This document shows, one piece after another, positions 18,542-28,280 of a stretch of DNA of 40,269 bases (the first letter of the stretch is position 1; every line of letters begins with the position of its first letter). This DNA is from Longimicrobiaceae bacterium. Its GTDB lineage: Bacteria; Gemmatimonadota; Gemmatimonadetes; Longimicrobiales; Longimicrobiaceae. The position numbers and the translations under genes are program-made. A model generated the notes under the pieces. It did not search any database. It was not told where the DNA came from and worked only from the letters and a program-made list of their open reading frames with translations. The stretch is taken from assembly GCA_035936415.1 (NCBI GenBank), contig DASYWD010000144.1:1-40269 (forward strand). The letters are read 5' to 3'.

Positions 18542-19440
18542 AGCCCGCTCCGTTCGAGTACCACCGCCCCGGGACCGTCGAGGAGGCGCTGGAGCTCCTC
18601 GTGCGGCACGGATACGACGCGAAGCTCCTGGCGGGCGGCCAGAGCCTGATCCCCGCGATGAACTTCCGCCTCGCGCAGCCCGCGGTGCTCGTCGACCTGG
18701 GCGGCGTGGGCGAGCTCGACTACGTCCGCGAGGCCGACGGTCTCGTCCGGATCGGGGCGATGGCGCGCCAGCGGGCCGCGGAGCGGAGCGAGATGGTGGC
18801 CCGCGGCGCTCCGCTCCTCGCCGAGACGCTCCCCTGGGTCGCGCACCCGCAGATCCGCAACCGGGGCACCCTCGGGGGGAGCATCGCCCACGCCGACCCG
18901 GCGGCGGAGGTCCCGGCGGTGATGCTGGCGCTGGACGCCCGCTTCCGTCTGCACGGCCCCGGCGGCGGCCGCACGGTCCGCGCGGAGGAGTTCTTCACCG
19001 GCCTGTTCGGGACTGCGCTGGAGCCGGAGGAGATCCTCACCCAGGTGGAGATCCCCGCCCCCGCCCCGCGGACCGGCTGGGCCTTCGACGAGATCGCCCG
19101 GCGGCACGGCGACTTCGCCCTCGCGGGGGTGGCCGCGACCGTCACGCTGGACGACGGCGGGCGCTGCGCCGACGCCCGGATCGCGCTGCTGAGCGTGGGC
19201 GGCGGGCCGGTGCTGGCGCTGGAGGCGGCCGCGGTGCTGACCGGAGGGGAGCCCACGGAGGAGGCCGTCCGCGCCGCCGCCGACGCCGTGGGGCACGAGA
19301 TCGATCCGCCCTCGGACATCCACGCCTCCGCCGACTACCGCCGCCGCCTTGCCGAGGTCCTCGTCCGGCGCGTGCTTCCCCGCGCCTTCGAGCGCGCCCG
19401 CTCCCCGTCTCCCGACCACAAGACCCCGGAGGTCCGATGA
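18538..19440 (+). CDS. FAD-binding medium subunit of the molybdenum hydroxylase (CoxM-like)
   Basis: 300 residues. It carries FAD and passes electrons to an external acceptor. FAD motifs of the CO dehydrogenase/xanthine dehydrogenase class are AGGQS (32-36) and TLGGS (111-115), the second followed by IAHADPAAEVP. The C-terminal CO_deh_flav_C domain contains EIARRHGDFALAGVAA. It completes the small-large-medium trimer unit. The gene order small, large, CoxG, medium is unlike canonical coxMSL. Overlaps at both ends (ATGA) imply tight translational coupling and equal expression of the subunits. Confidence 0.93.
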   Translation: MKPAPFEYHRPGTVEEALELLVRHGYDAKLLAGGQSLIPAMNFRLAQPAVLVDLGGVGELDYVREADGLVRIGAMARQRAAERSEMVARGAPLLAETLPWVAHPQIRNRGTLGGSIAHADPAAEVPAVMLALDARFRLHGPGGGRTVRAEEFFTGLFGTALEPEEILTQVEIPAPAPRTGWAFDEIARRHGDFALAGVAATVTLDDGGRCADARIALLSVGGGPVLALEAAAVLTGGEPTEEAVRAAADAVGHEIDPPSDIHASADYRRRLAEVLVRRVLPRAFERARSPSPDHKTPEVR

Positions 19441-20240
19441 AGATGTACGACCTGTCCCAGCCGCTGAACGAGCAGGCGCCGTTCTGGCCGTACTACCCGC
19501 CGTTCGAGGTGAAGTACATCAAGCGCAAGGCCGAGCACGGCGTGAACGCGCAGTACATCATGACCTCCAACCACATGGGGACGCACCTGGACGCGCCGCG
19601 CCACTTCGTCACGAACGGGATGACCATCGACCAGATCCCGCTGGAGTGGCTGTGCGGCCCCGGGGTGGTGGTGGACCTCACCGACGAGATGGACGAGCTG
19701 GCGGTCTACACCCCCAAGATGATCGAGGACCGGGTGGAGGTGCGGAAGGGTGACATCCTCATCCTGCACACCGGGTGGCACCGCTACGCGCAGTGGGGCG
19801 ACGCGGCGGACGAGGAGAAGTACATCCACATGCACCCCGGCGCGCACCCGGACATGGTGCCGTGGCTGCGCGAGAAGGAGATCCACATCTGGGGCGTGGA
19901 CGTGGTCTCCACCGACCACCCCATGGACCTCCCCATCGGCCGTTTCCTGGGGAAGGGGATGCACGGCCACTGCGACCGGGTGCGGGCGAAGGCCGAGGCC
20001 AAGTTCGGGGGGCCGGAAGCGGTGGCGAAGCTCTTCCCGGACGAGGACTACCAGCTCACGCACAACAAGCTGTTCATCCACAACTGCATGCACATCGAGA
20101 ACCTGGGCGGCGAGATCAGCGCGCCGGAGATCCAGAACCGGCGCCTGGTGATCGGCTGCTTCCCCTGGAAGTTCCAGGGCGGCGAGGCGGCCTTCGCGCG
20201 AGTGGTGGCGTTCGACGGGCAGTGGCCGGCGAACCCGTGA
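19437..20240 (+). CDS. Cyclase-family metal-dependent hydrolase (kynurenine formamidase-like)
   Basis: 267 residues. The family motif HxGTHxDxPxH is present as NHMGTHLDAPRHF, giving metal ligands His46, His50, Asp52 and His56. A second conserved region, IHIWGVDVVSTDHP, follows. Related enzymes (kynurenine formamidase, isatin hydrolase, other cyclase-family hydrolases) open a ring or cut an amide using Mn or Zn. Placed right after a molybdenum hydroxylase, it most likely opens the oxidised ring. The substrate is not identifiable from sequence. The start overlaps the FAD subunit stop, and the stop overlaps the PilZ GTG start. Confidence 0.88.
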   Translation: MKMYDLSQPLNEQAPFWPYYPPFEVKYIKRKAEHGVNAQYIMTSNHMGTHLDAPRHFVTNGMTIDQIPLEWLCGPGVVVDLTDEMDELAVYTPKMIEDRVEVRKGDILILHTGWHRYAQWGDAADEEKYIHMHPGAHPDMVPWLREKEIHIWGVDVVSTDHPMDLPIGRFLGKGMHGHCDRVRAKAEAKFGGPEAVAKLFPDEDYQLTHNKLFIHNCMHIENLGGEISAPEIQNRRLVIGCFPWKFQGGEAAFARVVAFDGQWPANP

Positions 20241-20671
20241 GCGCTCGCGCCAACCCGCAGCGCGAGTTCATCCGGCACACCGCGGACGTCCCCATCGAGG
20301 TGCGGACGGTCCGGCAGAATGCCCGCGCGGAGCGGCGCGGCGTGAACGTGAGCTTCGGCGGCCTGGCCTTCGTGTCCGACGACCCCGCCGTCCTCGGGAC
20401 GACGGTCGAGATCCGCATCCCCGAGGTGGAGCCGCCGTTCGAGGCACGCGCGCGGGTGGTGCACTGCGAGCCCGAGGCGGACCACTACTGCGTGGGCGTG
20501 CAGTTCCTGGACGCGAGCGACGCGTTCCGGGCGCGCATGGTGGAGCAGGTGTGCTCCATCGAGCGGTACCGGCGGGAGGTCCGCGAAACGGAGGGAAGGG
20601 AGCTGAGCCGCGCGGAGGCGGCGTCGGAATGGATCCGCGAGCACGCGGGCCGGTTCCCCGACCCGGCATGA
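20237..20671 (+). CDS. PilZ domain protein (probable c-di-GMP binder)
   Basis: 144 residues from a GTG at 20237 overlapping the cyclase stop (GTGA). The PilZ c-di-GMP signature is complete: RxxxR at Arg9-Arg13 (REFIR) and N-x-S-x-x-G at 37-42 (NVSFGG). The later VVHCEPEADHYCVGVQFLD is the usual PilZ end. A helical tail of about 45 charged residues follows (RYRREVRETEGRELSR). There is no membrane segment. The next gene's ATG overlaps its stop. A second-messenger receptor inside a catabolic operon is unusual. Confidence 0.85.
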   Translation: MSARANPQREFIRHTADVPIEVRTVRQNARAERRGVNVSFGGLAFVSDDPAVLGTTVEIRIPEVEPPFEARARVVHCEPEADHYCVGVQFLDASDAFRARMVEQVCSIERYRREVRETEGRELSRAEAASEWIREHAGRFPDPA

Positions 20672-22107
20672 CGGCGCCGCACGACGAGTCGGTCGCCCTT
20701 CTCCCCGCCCACGAGCTGGCCCGGCGGGTCCGCGCCCGGGAGCTGTCGCCCGTGGAGGTGCTGGACGCGTGCCTGGAGCGTGTGGAGCGCCTGAACCCGA
20801 CGCTCAACGCCGTCGTCACGCTCGACCCGCGGGCGCACGACGAGGCGCGCGCGCTGGAGCGGCGGCTCGCGCGGGGCGAGGACGTCGGGATCCTGGCGGG
20901 GCTCCCCGTGGGGATCAAGGACGTGACCCAGGTGGGGGGGCTGCGCTGCACGTTCGGCTCGCCGCTTTTCGCCGACCACGTCCCGCCGGAGGACGCGCTG
21001 GTGGTCCGGCGGCTCCGCGAGGCGGGCGCCGTCGTGCTGGGGAAGACCAACTGCCCGGAGTTCGCGGCGGGGGGGAACACCTTCAACGAGGTCTTCGGCC
21101 GCACCCGCAACCCGTGGGACCCGGAGCGGAGCGCGGGCGGCTCCACCGGGGGCGGCGCGTGCGGGCTGGCGTCCGGGATGATCGCGCTGGCCGAGGGGAC
21201 GGACCTGGGGGGGTCGCTCCGCATCCCCGCCTCCTTCTGCGGGGTCGTGGGGATCCGCCCCTCCGTCGGCCTGGTCCCCACCGTCCCCAGCGACTACCTC
21301 TGGGACACGATGCAGGTCACCGGGCCCATGGGGCGCACCGCCGAGGACGTGGCGCTCGCCCTGCAGGCCATCGCCGGTCCGAGCGACCTGTCGCCGCTCG
21401 CGCAGCCGGTGGCGGGGCGCGACTTCGTCGCGGCCGTGCGGGAGGCGGACCCGCAGGGGCTGCGCGTCGCCTACTGCCCGGACATCGCGGGGATCGGGAT
21501 CGACGCGGACGTGGAGCGGGTCTGCCGGGAGGCGGTGCTGGCGCTGGAGTCGGCGGGCGCAACCGTGGAGGTGGTCGACCTGGACCTGGCCTATGCGCGC
21601 AGGGCGTTCCTGGCGCTCCGGGGGCTGTGGTTCGTCTCCATGCTCCACCCGCACCTGGACAAGCTGGACCGCTTCGGGACCAACGTCGCCAACAACCTAC
21701 GCGCCGGGCTGAGCACCACCGTGGAGGAGCTGGGCGCCGCCGAGCAGGCGCGTCGGCGGATCCGGGAAGAGTTCCACGCGCTCTTCCGCCGCTTCGACCA
21801 CCTGCTCACGCCCACGATGGCGGTCCCGCCCTTCCCCGTGGTCGAGAACTTCCCGCGCACCGTCGGCGGCCGGGAGATGGAGACGTACGTGGACTGGATC
21901 GCCCCGACGTTCGTGCTGAGCATGACGGGCCTCCCGGTGGCGTCGGTTCCGGCAGGGCTGGACGCGGACGGCCTCCCGGTGGGGCTGCAGGTGGTGGGAA
22001 GACCGCGGGGCGAGGAGGGGGCGCTCGCGCTGGCGGGGGTGGTGCAGAGGCTGAGGCCCACAGGGCTCCCGTCCCTCGGGCTCCCGGACGGGAGGACTGC
22101 GGCGTAG
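20668..22107 (+). CDS. Amidase (amidase signature family)
   Basis: 479 residues. It hydrolyses a carboxamide or similar C-N bond. The Ser-cisSer-Lys triad is visible: Lys84 (VGIKDVTQVGG), Ser159 (AGGSTGGGACG, the cis-Ser) and Ser183, the nucleophile in GTDLGGSLRIPASFCG. The family's usual GGSSGG is GGSTGG here, which is tolerated. There is no signal peptide, so it is cytoplasmic. Mitochondrial or GatA-type tRNA amidotransferase partners are absent, so it is a free-standing catabolic amidase. It is the last gene of the overlapping plus-strand operon and probably releases ammonia from the ring-opened product. Confidence 0.92.
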   Translation: MTAPHDESVALLPAHELARRVRARELSPVEVLDACLERVERLNPTLNAVVTLDPRAHDEARALERRLARGEDVGILAGLPVGIKDVTQVGGLRCTFGSPLFADHVPPEDALVVRRLREAGAVVLGKTNCPEFAAGGNTFNEVFGRTRNPWDPERSAGGSTGGGACGLASGMIALAEGTDLGGSLRIPASFCGVVGIRPSVGLVPTVPSDYLWDTMQVTGPMGRTAEDVALALQAIAGPSDLSPLAQPVAGRDFVAAVREADPQGLRVAYCPDIAGIGIDADVERVCREAVLALESAGATVEVVDLDLAYARRAFLALRGLWFVSMLHPHLDKLDRFGTNVANNLRAGLSTTVEELGAAEQARRRIREEFHALFRRFDHLLTPTMAVPPFPVVENFPRTVGGREMETYVDWIAPTFVLSMTGLPVASVPAGLDADGLPVGLQVVGRPRGEEGALALAGVVQRLRPTGLPSLGLPDGRTAA

Positions 22108-22127
22108 CTCCCATTGGAGAGCCGCGC

Positions 22128-22216
22128 GGGGAATTCCCCACCGGACGGCGGGGAAACGCACAGGTGAAACCTCGGCAAAGATCGGCAGCTTCCCGACCAA
22201 TGTTCCGGGAATTCCC
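22128..22216. promoter_or_regulatory. Two GGGAATTCCC palindromes upstream of the DoxX gene
   Basis: GGGGAATTCCCC (22128-22139) and GGGAATTCCC (22207-22216) are perfect palindromes sharing the same core, with centres 78 bases apart. They lie in the gap between the amidase stop and the DoxX start. They look like paired operators for a dimeric regulator, which is not identified. Confidence 0.45.
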
Positions 22217-22247
22217 TGCTGTTTCGCGTCGGCCTGACGGCTACACT

Positions 22248-22277
22248 TGCAGTGGGTGTTGTTTCCTTTCCACTGCA
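22248..22277 (+). promoter_or_regulatory. Inverted repeat ending at the DoxX ribosome binding site
   Basis: TGCAGTGG (22248-22255) and CCACTGCA (22270-22277) are perfect 8-base arms around 14 bases. A possible -10 box TACACT (22242-22247) lies directly before it and AGGAGGT directly after it. It is either an operator over the start site or an mRNA hairpin. Confidence 0.45.
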
Positions 22278-22289
22278 GGAGGTAACCCG

Positions 22290-22829
22290 ATGCTTGCACA
22301 CGAACGGCGGGTTCGCCACATCCTCGCCTGGCCCTTCTCCAGCCGTCTCGCCTCGCCGCTCTGGCTGGCGCTGCGCCTCTACCTGGGCTCCATCTGGCTC
22401 CAGTTCGGGATGGCGAAGGTTCAGGGAGGGTGGTTGACCGAAAATCAGATGCATGGCATGCTGGACGCCATTGCCGGTGGTTTCACGCAGACCCCCCTCC
22501 CCGCCTACCGGCACGTCGCGCAGGCCCTGCTGGACGTCGGGGCCGACCGCTGGCTCAGCGTGGGGATCCCCCTGGCGGAGGTCGCGGTGGCGCTCGCCTT
22601 CTTCAGCGGGCTCCTGGTGGTGCCCGCGGCGGTGGGGGCGATCCTGCTGAACCTGAACCTCATCCTCTCGGGGATCGCCACCTGGCAGTTCGACGGCCGC
22701 ATCATCGCGCTCCAGCTCCTCCTCCTCGCGGCCTGGCGCGTGGCCGACTACGTGGGGGTCGCAAGAGTCGTATCCGGCCTCCGACTGCTTTTCCGCAGGC
22801 ATCGCCCAGCAGCACCCCGCCCGGCCTGA
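22290..22829 (+). CDS. DoxX-like membrane protein
   Basis: 179 residues preceded by a perfect Shine-Dalgarno AGGAGGT six bases before the ATG. Four hydrophobic segments are visible (about 28-45, 85-105, 108-125 and 130-150), with ALRLYLGSIWLQFGMAKVQGG after the N-terminus. This matches the DoxX/thiosulfate:quinone oxidoreductase small-subunit family, which is associated with inner-membrane redox functions. No DoxD/A partner is present, and Gln and Trp residues within the helices give no specific clue. It has its own regulatory region and a terminator downstream, so it is a separate unit from the amidase operon. Confidence 0.85.
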   Translation: MLAHERRVRHILAWPFSSRLASPLWLALRLYLGSIWLQFGMAKVQGGWLTENQMHGMLDAIAGGFTQTPLPAYRHVAQALLDVGADRWLSVGIPLAEVAVALAFFSGLLVVPAAVGAILLNLNLILSGIATWQFDGRIIALQLLLLAAWRVADYVGVARVVSGLRLLFRRHRPAAPRPA

Positions 22830-22848
22830 GCCGGCAGCTACAAAAGGA

Positions 22849-22883
22849 AAAGGCCCCGCAGGGAACTCGCCCGCGGGGCCTTT
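22849..22883. terminator. Bidirectional terminator between convergent genes
   Basis: AAAGGCCCCGC and GCGGGGCCTTT form a perfect 11-base stem. On the minus strand it is followed by TTTTCCTTTT, so it should end the acyl-CoA synthetase transcript. On the plus strand it ends doxX with a shorter U run. Confidence 0.8.
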
Positions 22884-22902
22884 GCCGGGTGCGGAGCGCC
22901 GG

Positions 22903-24399
22903 TCAGGGCGCGAAGAGCTTCGCCACGTCCGGCTTGGTCACCTTCCCCATCGCGTTCCGCGGTAGCGCGGCTACGATCCGCAGGTCCCGCGGGAGCTTGT
23001 ACGGGGCGAGCCGCTCCCGAGCCCACCCCTGCAGCCCCTCCAGCGTGAGGGCCGCGCCATCCCGCACCTCCACCGCCACGCAGATCCGGTCCCCCCAGTC
23101 GGGGTCCTCCACTCCCACGACGGCGCACTCCACCACGTCCGGGTGCGTCCGCAGGACCTCCTCGATCTCCAGCGCGGACACCTTGTACCCGCCCGTCTTG
23201 AGGATGTCCACGCTCCGACGCCCCAGGATGCGGTAGTAGCCGTCCTCGACGGCCGCCACGTCCCCCGTCCGGAACCAGCCGTCGCGGAAGGACTCCGCCG
23301 TGCCCTCCGGGCGGCGCCAGTACTCCAGGAAGACGCTAGGCCCCCGCACCTCGATCTCCCCCGGCGTGCCGGGCTCGACCGGTGCACCGTCCTCGTCGAC
23401 CAGCCTCGCCTCCACCCCGGGGAGCGGCTTCCCCACGAACCCCGGGCGGCGCTCCCCGTGCAGCGGGTTGGAGAGCGCCATCCCGACCTCCGTCATCCCG
23501 TAGCGCTCCAGCAGGGTGTGGCCGCTGATCTCGCGCCAGCGCTCCAGCGTCTGCACCGGGAGCGCCGCCGAGCCCGAGACCATCAGCCGCATCCGGGCGC
23601 ACCCCTCCGACATCCTGCGCTGCCGGTCCGGATCGGCCGCCTCCCACGCCGCCACCAGCTTCCGATAGATCGTCGGCACGGCCATGAAGAGCGTCAGCTC
23701 CCCCGCCTCGATCCGCTCCCAGACCGCGTCCGCGTCGAACCCCGGGAGGATCTCGCAGGTGGCCCCCGCCCAGAGCGCGCAGGTGAGGACGTTCACGATC
23801 CCGTGCACGTGGTGGAGGGGGAGGACGAGAAGGATCTGGTCGTCGGCGGTCCAGCCCCACGCGTCGATGAGCGAGACCACCTGCGCCCGGATGTTGTCGT
23901 GCGTGGTGACCACGCCCTTGGGCTTCCCGGTGGTCCCGCTGGTGTAGACCATCATCGCCCTCCGCCCCTCCTCGAGTGCCGGCAGCGGCCCCGGCTCGGC
24001 GGCGAGCGCGTCCGTGGTCAGGAGGAACCGCCGCCCGTCCTCCGCCGCCAGCGGGCGCACCGTCCCGGCGAACTCGGGGTGCGCCACCACGACCGAGGCG
24101 TCGGCGTCGCGGATCACGTACTGCATCTCGGCGGGCGGATGGGAGACCGCGAGCGGGACGGCGATCCCCCCGGCGCGCCAGATCCCCCACTGGACGGCGA
24201 CGTAGTGCCAGCCCGGCGGGGCGATGAAGGCGACGCGCGCCTCGGCGAGGTCGGCGTTCCCCCCGAGCAACGCGGACGCCACACGGGCAGAGGCGTCCAG
24301 GAGGTCGGCGTACGTGAAAGTGCCCTCCGGCGCGACGACCGCAGTGCGACCGCCGTGCTCCCTGGCGCGGGCGACGAGCGGGAGATCGGGAGGAGTCAT
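22903..24399 (-). CDS. Malonyl-/methylmalonyl-CoA synthetase-like acyl-CoA ligase (ACSF3/MatB type)
   Basis: 498 residues, ANL superfamily. It activates a carboxylic acid with ATP and CoA. Motifs are the P-loop YTSGTTGKPKG (152-162), ERYGMTE (298-304) and the catalytic Lys486 in NAMGKVTK. The stretches LPLHHVHGIVN (193-203), FMAVPTIYRKL and MVSGSAALPV closely recall human ACSF3 and bacterial MatB, which make malonyl-CoA and methylmalonyl-CoA. Presence near an acyl-CoA mutase and MeaB fits this, but other small acids cannot be excluded. It lies 39 bases downstream of the truncated hicA on the same strand and ends at a strong terminator. Confidence 0.85.
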   Translation of the reverse strand: MTPPDLPLVARAREHGGRTAVVAPEGTFTYADLLDASARVASALLGGNADLAEARVAFIAPPGWHYVAVQWGIWRAGGIAVPLAVSHPPAEMQYVIRDADASVVVAHPEFAGTVRPLAAEDGRRFLLTTDALAAEPGPLPALEEGRRAMMVYTSGTTGKPKGVVTTHDNIRAQVVSLIDAWGWTADDQILLVLPLHHVHGIVNVLTCALWAGATCEILPGFDADAVWERIEAGELTLFMAVPTIYRKLVAAWEAADPDRQRRMSEGCARMRLMVSGSAALPVQTLERWREISGHTLLERYGMTEVGMALSNPLHGERRPGFVGKPLPGVEARLVDEDGAPVEPGTPGEIEVRGPSVFLEYWRRPEGTAESFRDGWFRTGDVAAVEDGYYRILGRRSVDILKTGGYKVSALEIEEVLRTHPDVVECAVVGVEDPDWGDRICVAVEVRDGAALTLEGLQGWARERLAPYKLPRDLRIVAALPRNAMGKVTKPDVAKLFAP

Positions 24400-24438
24400 G
24401 AGGGAGTCGGCGAGGGGCAGAAACGAACCGGCACCGAG

Positions 24439-24549
24439 TCAGAGATCCTCTTCCTCGATGCCGGCGATCTTCATCAGGTGGCGCTGAAGCCCGAGCTTCA
24501 GTGGACGGTTGCCGTGGACAGGCAGGGAGATTCCTGAGAGCGGCTTCAC
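24439..24549 (-). pseudogene. HicA toxin with internal deletion
   Basis: This 36-codon frame starts with a GTG that overlaps the hicB stop and ends in TGA. Its first residues VKPLSG match the usual HicA N-terminus and its last 30 (SLPVHGNRPLKLGLQ to IEEEDL) match the HicA C-terminus. The central part, about 35 residues with the catalytic GSHH motif, is missing without breaking the frame. It cannot be an active ribonuclease toxin. Whether it is still translated and binds HicB is open. Confidence 0.75.
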
Positions 24550-24749
24550 ACCGCGATCTCTACGATTCGCGATCCACTCTCCGTGCTGGGCTCCTCGATC
24601 TCCACGGATAGGCACGCCTCCACAGCTTCGTAGAGGTTTGAGAGAAGCTCCTCAAACGTCTCACCCTGCGTGGCGCAGCCCGGGATTCCCGGAACCTCAG
24701 CCCAGTATCCGCCCTCGTCGGCCTCGTGGACAACGACACGCAGCTTCAT
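24546..24749 (-). CDS. hicB: HicB-family antitoxin
   Basis: 67 residues. It begins MKLRVVVHEADEGGYWAEVPGIPGCATQGETFEELLSN, the signature of the short HicB fold, which neutralises HicA. No C-terminal DNA-binding domain is present, so it is the minimal form. In the usual hicBA order, its stop overlaps the GTG of the truncated hicA. Since HicA has lost its active site, HicB is now an orphan and may persist by chance or have another role. The start is clear. Confidence 0.88.
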   Translation of the reverse strand: MKLRVVVHEADEGGYWAEVPGIPGCATQGETFEELLSNLYEAVEACLSVEIEEPSTESGSRIVEIAV

Positions 24750-24793
24750 AAAGTCTCTCGAATTCAGACGGCCCGCTCACGACGGCTGAAGAG

Positions 24794-25351
24794 CTACGCG
24801 AAGATCTCGCGGACAGGCAGCCTCCAGCCGGAGACCACGTCCCGCCCGTCCAGCTCGTCGTCCTCCGTGAGCACGACGATGTCGCTGCGGGAGCGGTAGA
24901 CGGTCGCCGTGCGCTTCCGGGGATTCACGACCACGACCATCCGGCATCCGGCCGCAAGCCAGTCGAACACCTTCTCCTCGACCTCGCCGAACGAGTCTCC
25001 CGGGGACACGACCTCGACCGCGAGGTCGGGTGCGCCGGGCCAGAACCCCTCCGGGTCATCCGTCGCGTCGACCCTCTCCTTCCGAACGAACGCAGCATCA
25101 GGGGCGCGTACCGTATCCGGGGCGGATTCGAGACGGAAGCCCGTTTCGGCCGCGAACGCCACGCCGAGGTCGTTCGCCTCGACGTGCACGTGCAGGTGCG
25201 ACCCGATCCGCATCGCCACGCTCCCGTGCCGGTACCCGGCCGGCGTCATCTCCCGCAGCTCCCCGCGCACGAGCTCGCGCCGGAGCCCGTCGTCGGGCAT
25301 CCGGAGCAGCTCATCGGCCGTAACGGCCACGGACGCCGCGGTCTGCGCCAT
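24794..25351 (-). CDS. Uma2 family protein (second copy type)
   Basis: 185 residues of the Uma2/DUF820 family. The nuclease-like motif positions are RAPDAAFVRKE, DLAVEVVSPGDSFGEVEEK and VVVVNPRKRTATVY. It differs clearly in sequence from the Uma2 at 10696-11259, so the two are not a recent duplication. It lies 9 bases downstream of the mutase large subunit in the same direction and is probably cotranscribed with meaB and that gene. No role in the mutase pathway is known. Active-site residues appear intact. Confidence 0.88.
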   Translation of the reverse strand: MAQTAASVAVTADELLRMPDDGLRRELVRGELREMTPAGYRHGSVAMRIGSHLHVHVEANDLGVAFAAETGFRLESAPDTVRAPDAAFVRKERVDATDDPEGFWPGAPDLAVEVVSPGDSFGEVEEKVFDWLAAGCRMVVVVNPRKRTATVYRSRSDIVVLTEDDELDGRDVVSGWRLPVREIFA

Positions 25352-25360
25352 GATGCCACC

Positions 25361-27138
<1,778 letters not shown>

Positions 27139-27142
<4 letters not shown>

Positions 27143-28224
27143 GTCTCGGTCCTTCGCTGGGTTTCGAGGCCCATCGCTCGCACGATCCGCGCCGCGACGG
27201 TGTAGGGCGACTCCGCGCCGGACTCCAGGGCGGGGAGCGATTCATCGAGGATCTCGTCACCGCGTCCGTCGACCCAGGCGCGCTTCTTCATGTCCCGGTC
27301 CACGACCGCCCGGACGCGCTCGGCGAGACGCCGCTGCCGGCGCCGCGACAGCTCCCCGCTCTCCCGTAGATACACGGCATGCCGGTCGAGGGTTCGGACC
27401 AGCTCGTCGACGCCCTCGCCGGACTGGCCCACCGTCTTGAGGACGGGGATCGCCCATCCGCCTCCCTCCTGCGCCGCCTGGCGGGAGCGCTCCCGGGCCG
27501 CCTTCCCCACCGTCTTCAGCGAGACGCCGTGGTGCCCGGCCGCGGCGGGGGCCGCCTCGCCCAGGCGCATGTGGAGCATCACCTCGATCTCCTGCGCCAG
27601 GCGGTCGGCCCCGGGGCGGTCGGCCTTGTTGATCACGAAGACGTCGGCGATCTCCATCAGCCCGGCCTTCATCGCCTGGATGGAGTCGCCCGACTCGGGG
27701 ACGAGCACCACCACCGTGGTGTCGGCCGTCTCCGCGATCTCCAGCTCGGACTGCCCCACCCCCACCGTCTCCAGGAGGACCCGGTCGCACCCGTAGGCGT
27801 CCATCAGGTCGGCCACCTCGTTCGTGGTGGTCGCCAGCCCGCCCAGCGAGCCCCGCGCGGCCATGGAGCGGATGAAGACGCCCGGGTCGGTGGCCAGGTT
27901 GTTCATCCGGATCCGATCGCCCAGGAGCGCCCCGCCGGTGAAGGGCGAGGACGGGTCCACGGCGACGATCCCCACGCGCTCCTCCAGCCTGCGGAACTCC
28001 CCCGTGAGCTTGGAGGTGAGGGTGGACTTCCCCGCCCCGGGCGGCCCGGTGATCCCGATCCGCTGCGCGCGCCCCAGGTCGCCGTGCAGCTCGTGGAGGA
28101 TGCGCTCGAAGCCGGTCTGTCCGTTCTCGACGATGGAGATGGCGCGGGCGAGGGCGAGCCGCTGCCCGGCGCGGAACCGCTGCAGCAGCTCCTGCTCGCG
28201 GTCGGTCTGGAGGTCGGTGCTCAT
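27139..28224 (-). CDS. meaB: MeaB-like GTPase chaperone of B12-dependent mutase
   Basis: 361 residues. A G3E-family GTPase that loads and protects adenosylcobalamin in methylmalonyl- or isobutyryl-CoA mutase. Motifs are the Walker A GPPGAGKST (60-68), VAVDPSSPFTGGALLGDRIRM, the switch region ETVGVGQSE and the G4 NKAD. The start ATG follows MSTDLQTDREQ. An upstream in-frame extension is Arg/Pro-rich and was rejected. The stop overlaps the mutase start (ATGA). A promoter lies so close that the mRNA may begin at or near the ATG. It is the first gene of meaB-mutase-Uma2. Confidence 0.95.
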
Positions 28225-28230
28225 GGGGGG

Positions 28231-28260
28231 AAACTGCCGCCCGCCCCGGAGGATTGTCAA
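28231..28260 (-). promoter_or_regulatory. Candidate meaB promoter, possibly leaderless
   Basis: TTGACA (28260-28255), 18 bases, CAGTTT (28236-28231) on the minus strand, then CCCCCC and the ATG. A start 6-7 bases after the -10 box would fall on the ATG itself, giving a leaderless mRNA. No Shine-Dalgarno is visible. Confidence 0.45.
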
Positions 28261-28280
28261 GCTGGCGCGGGTGGCCGCCG

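Noticed and set aside
15121-19440. Aerobic CO dehydrogenase operon
   Set aside because: The large subunit has an RGAGR loop and lacks the AYxCSFR loop with the Cu-binding Cys of form I CODH.
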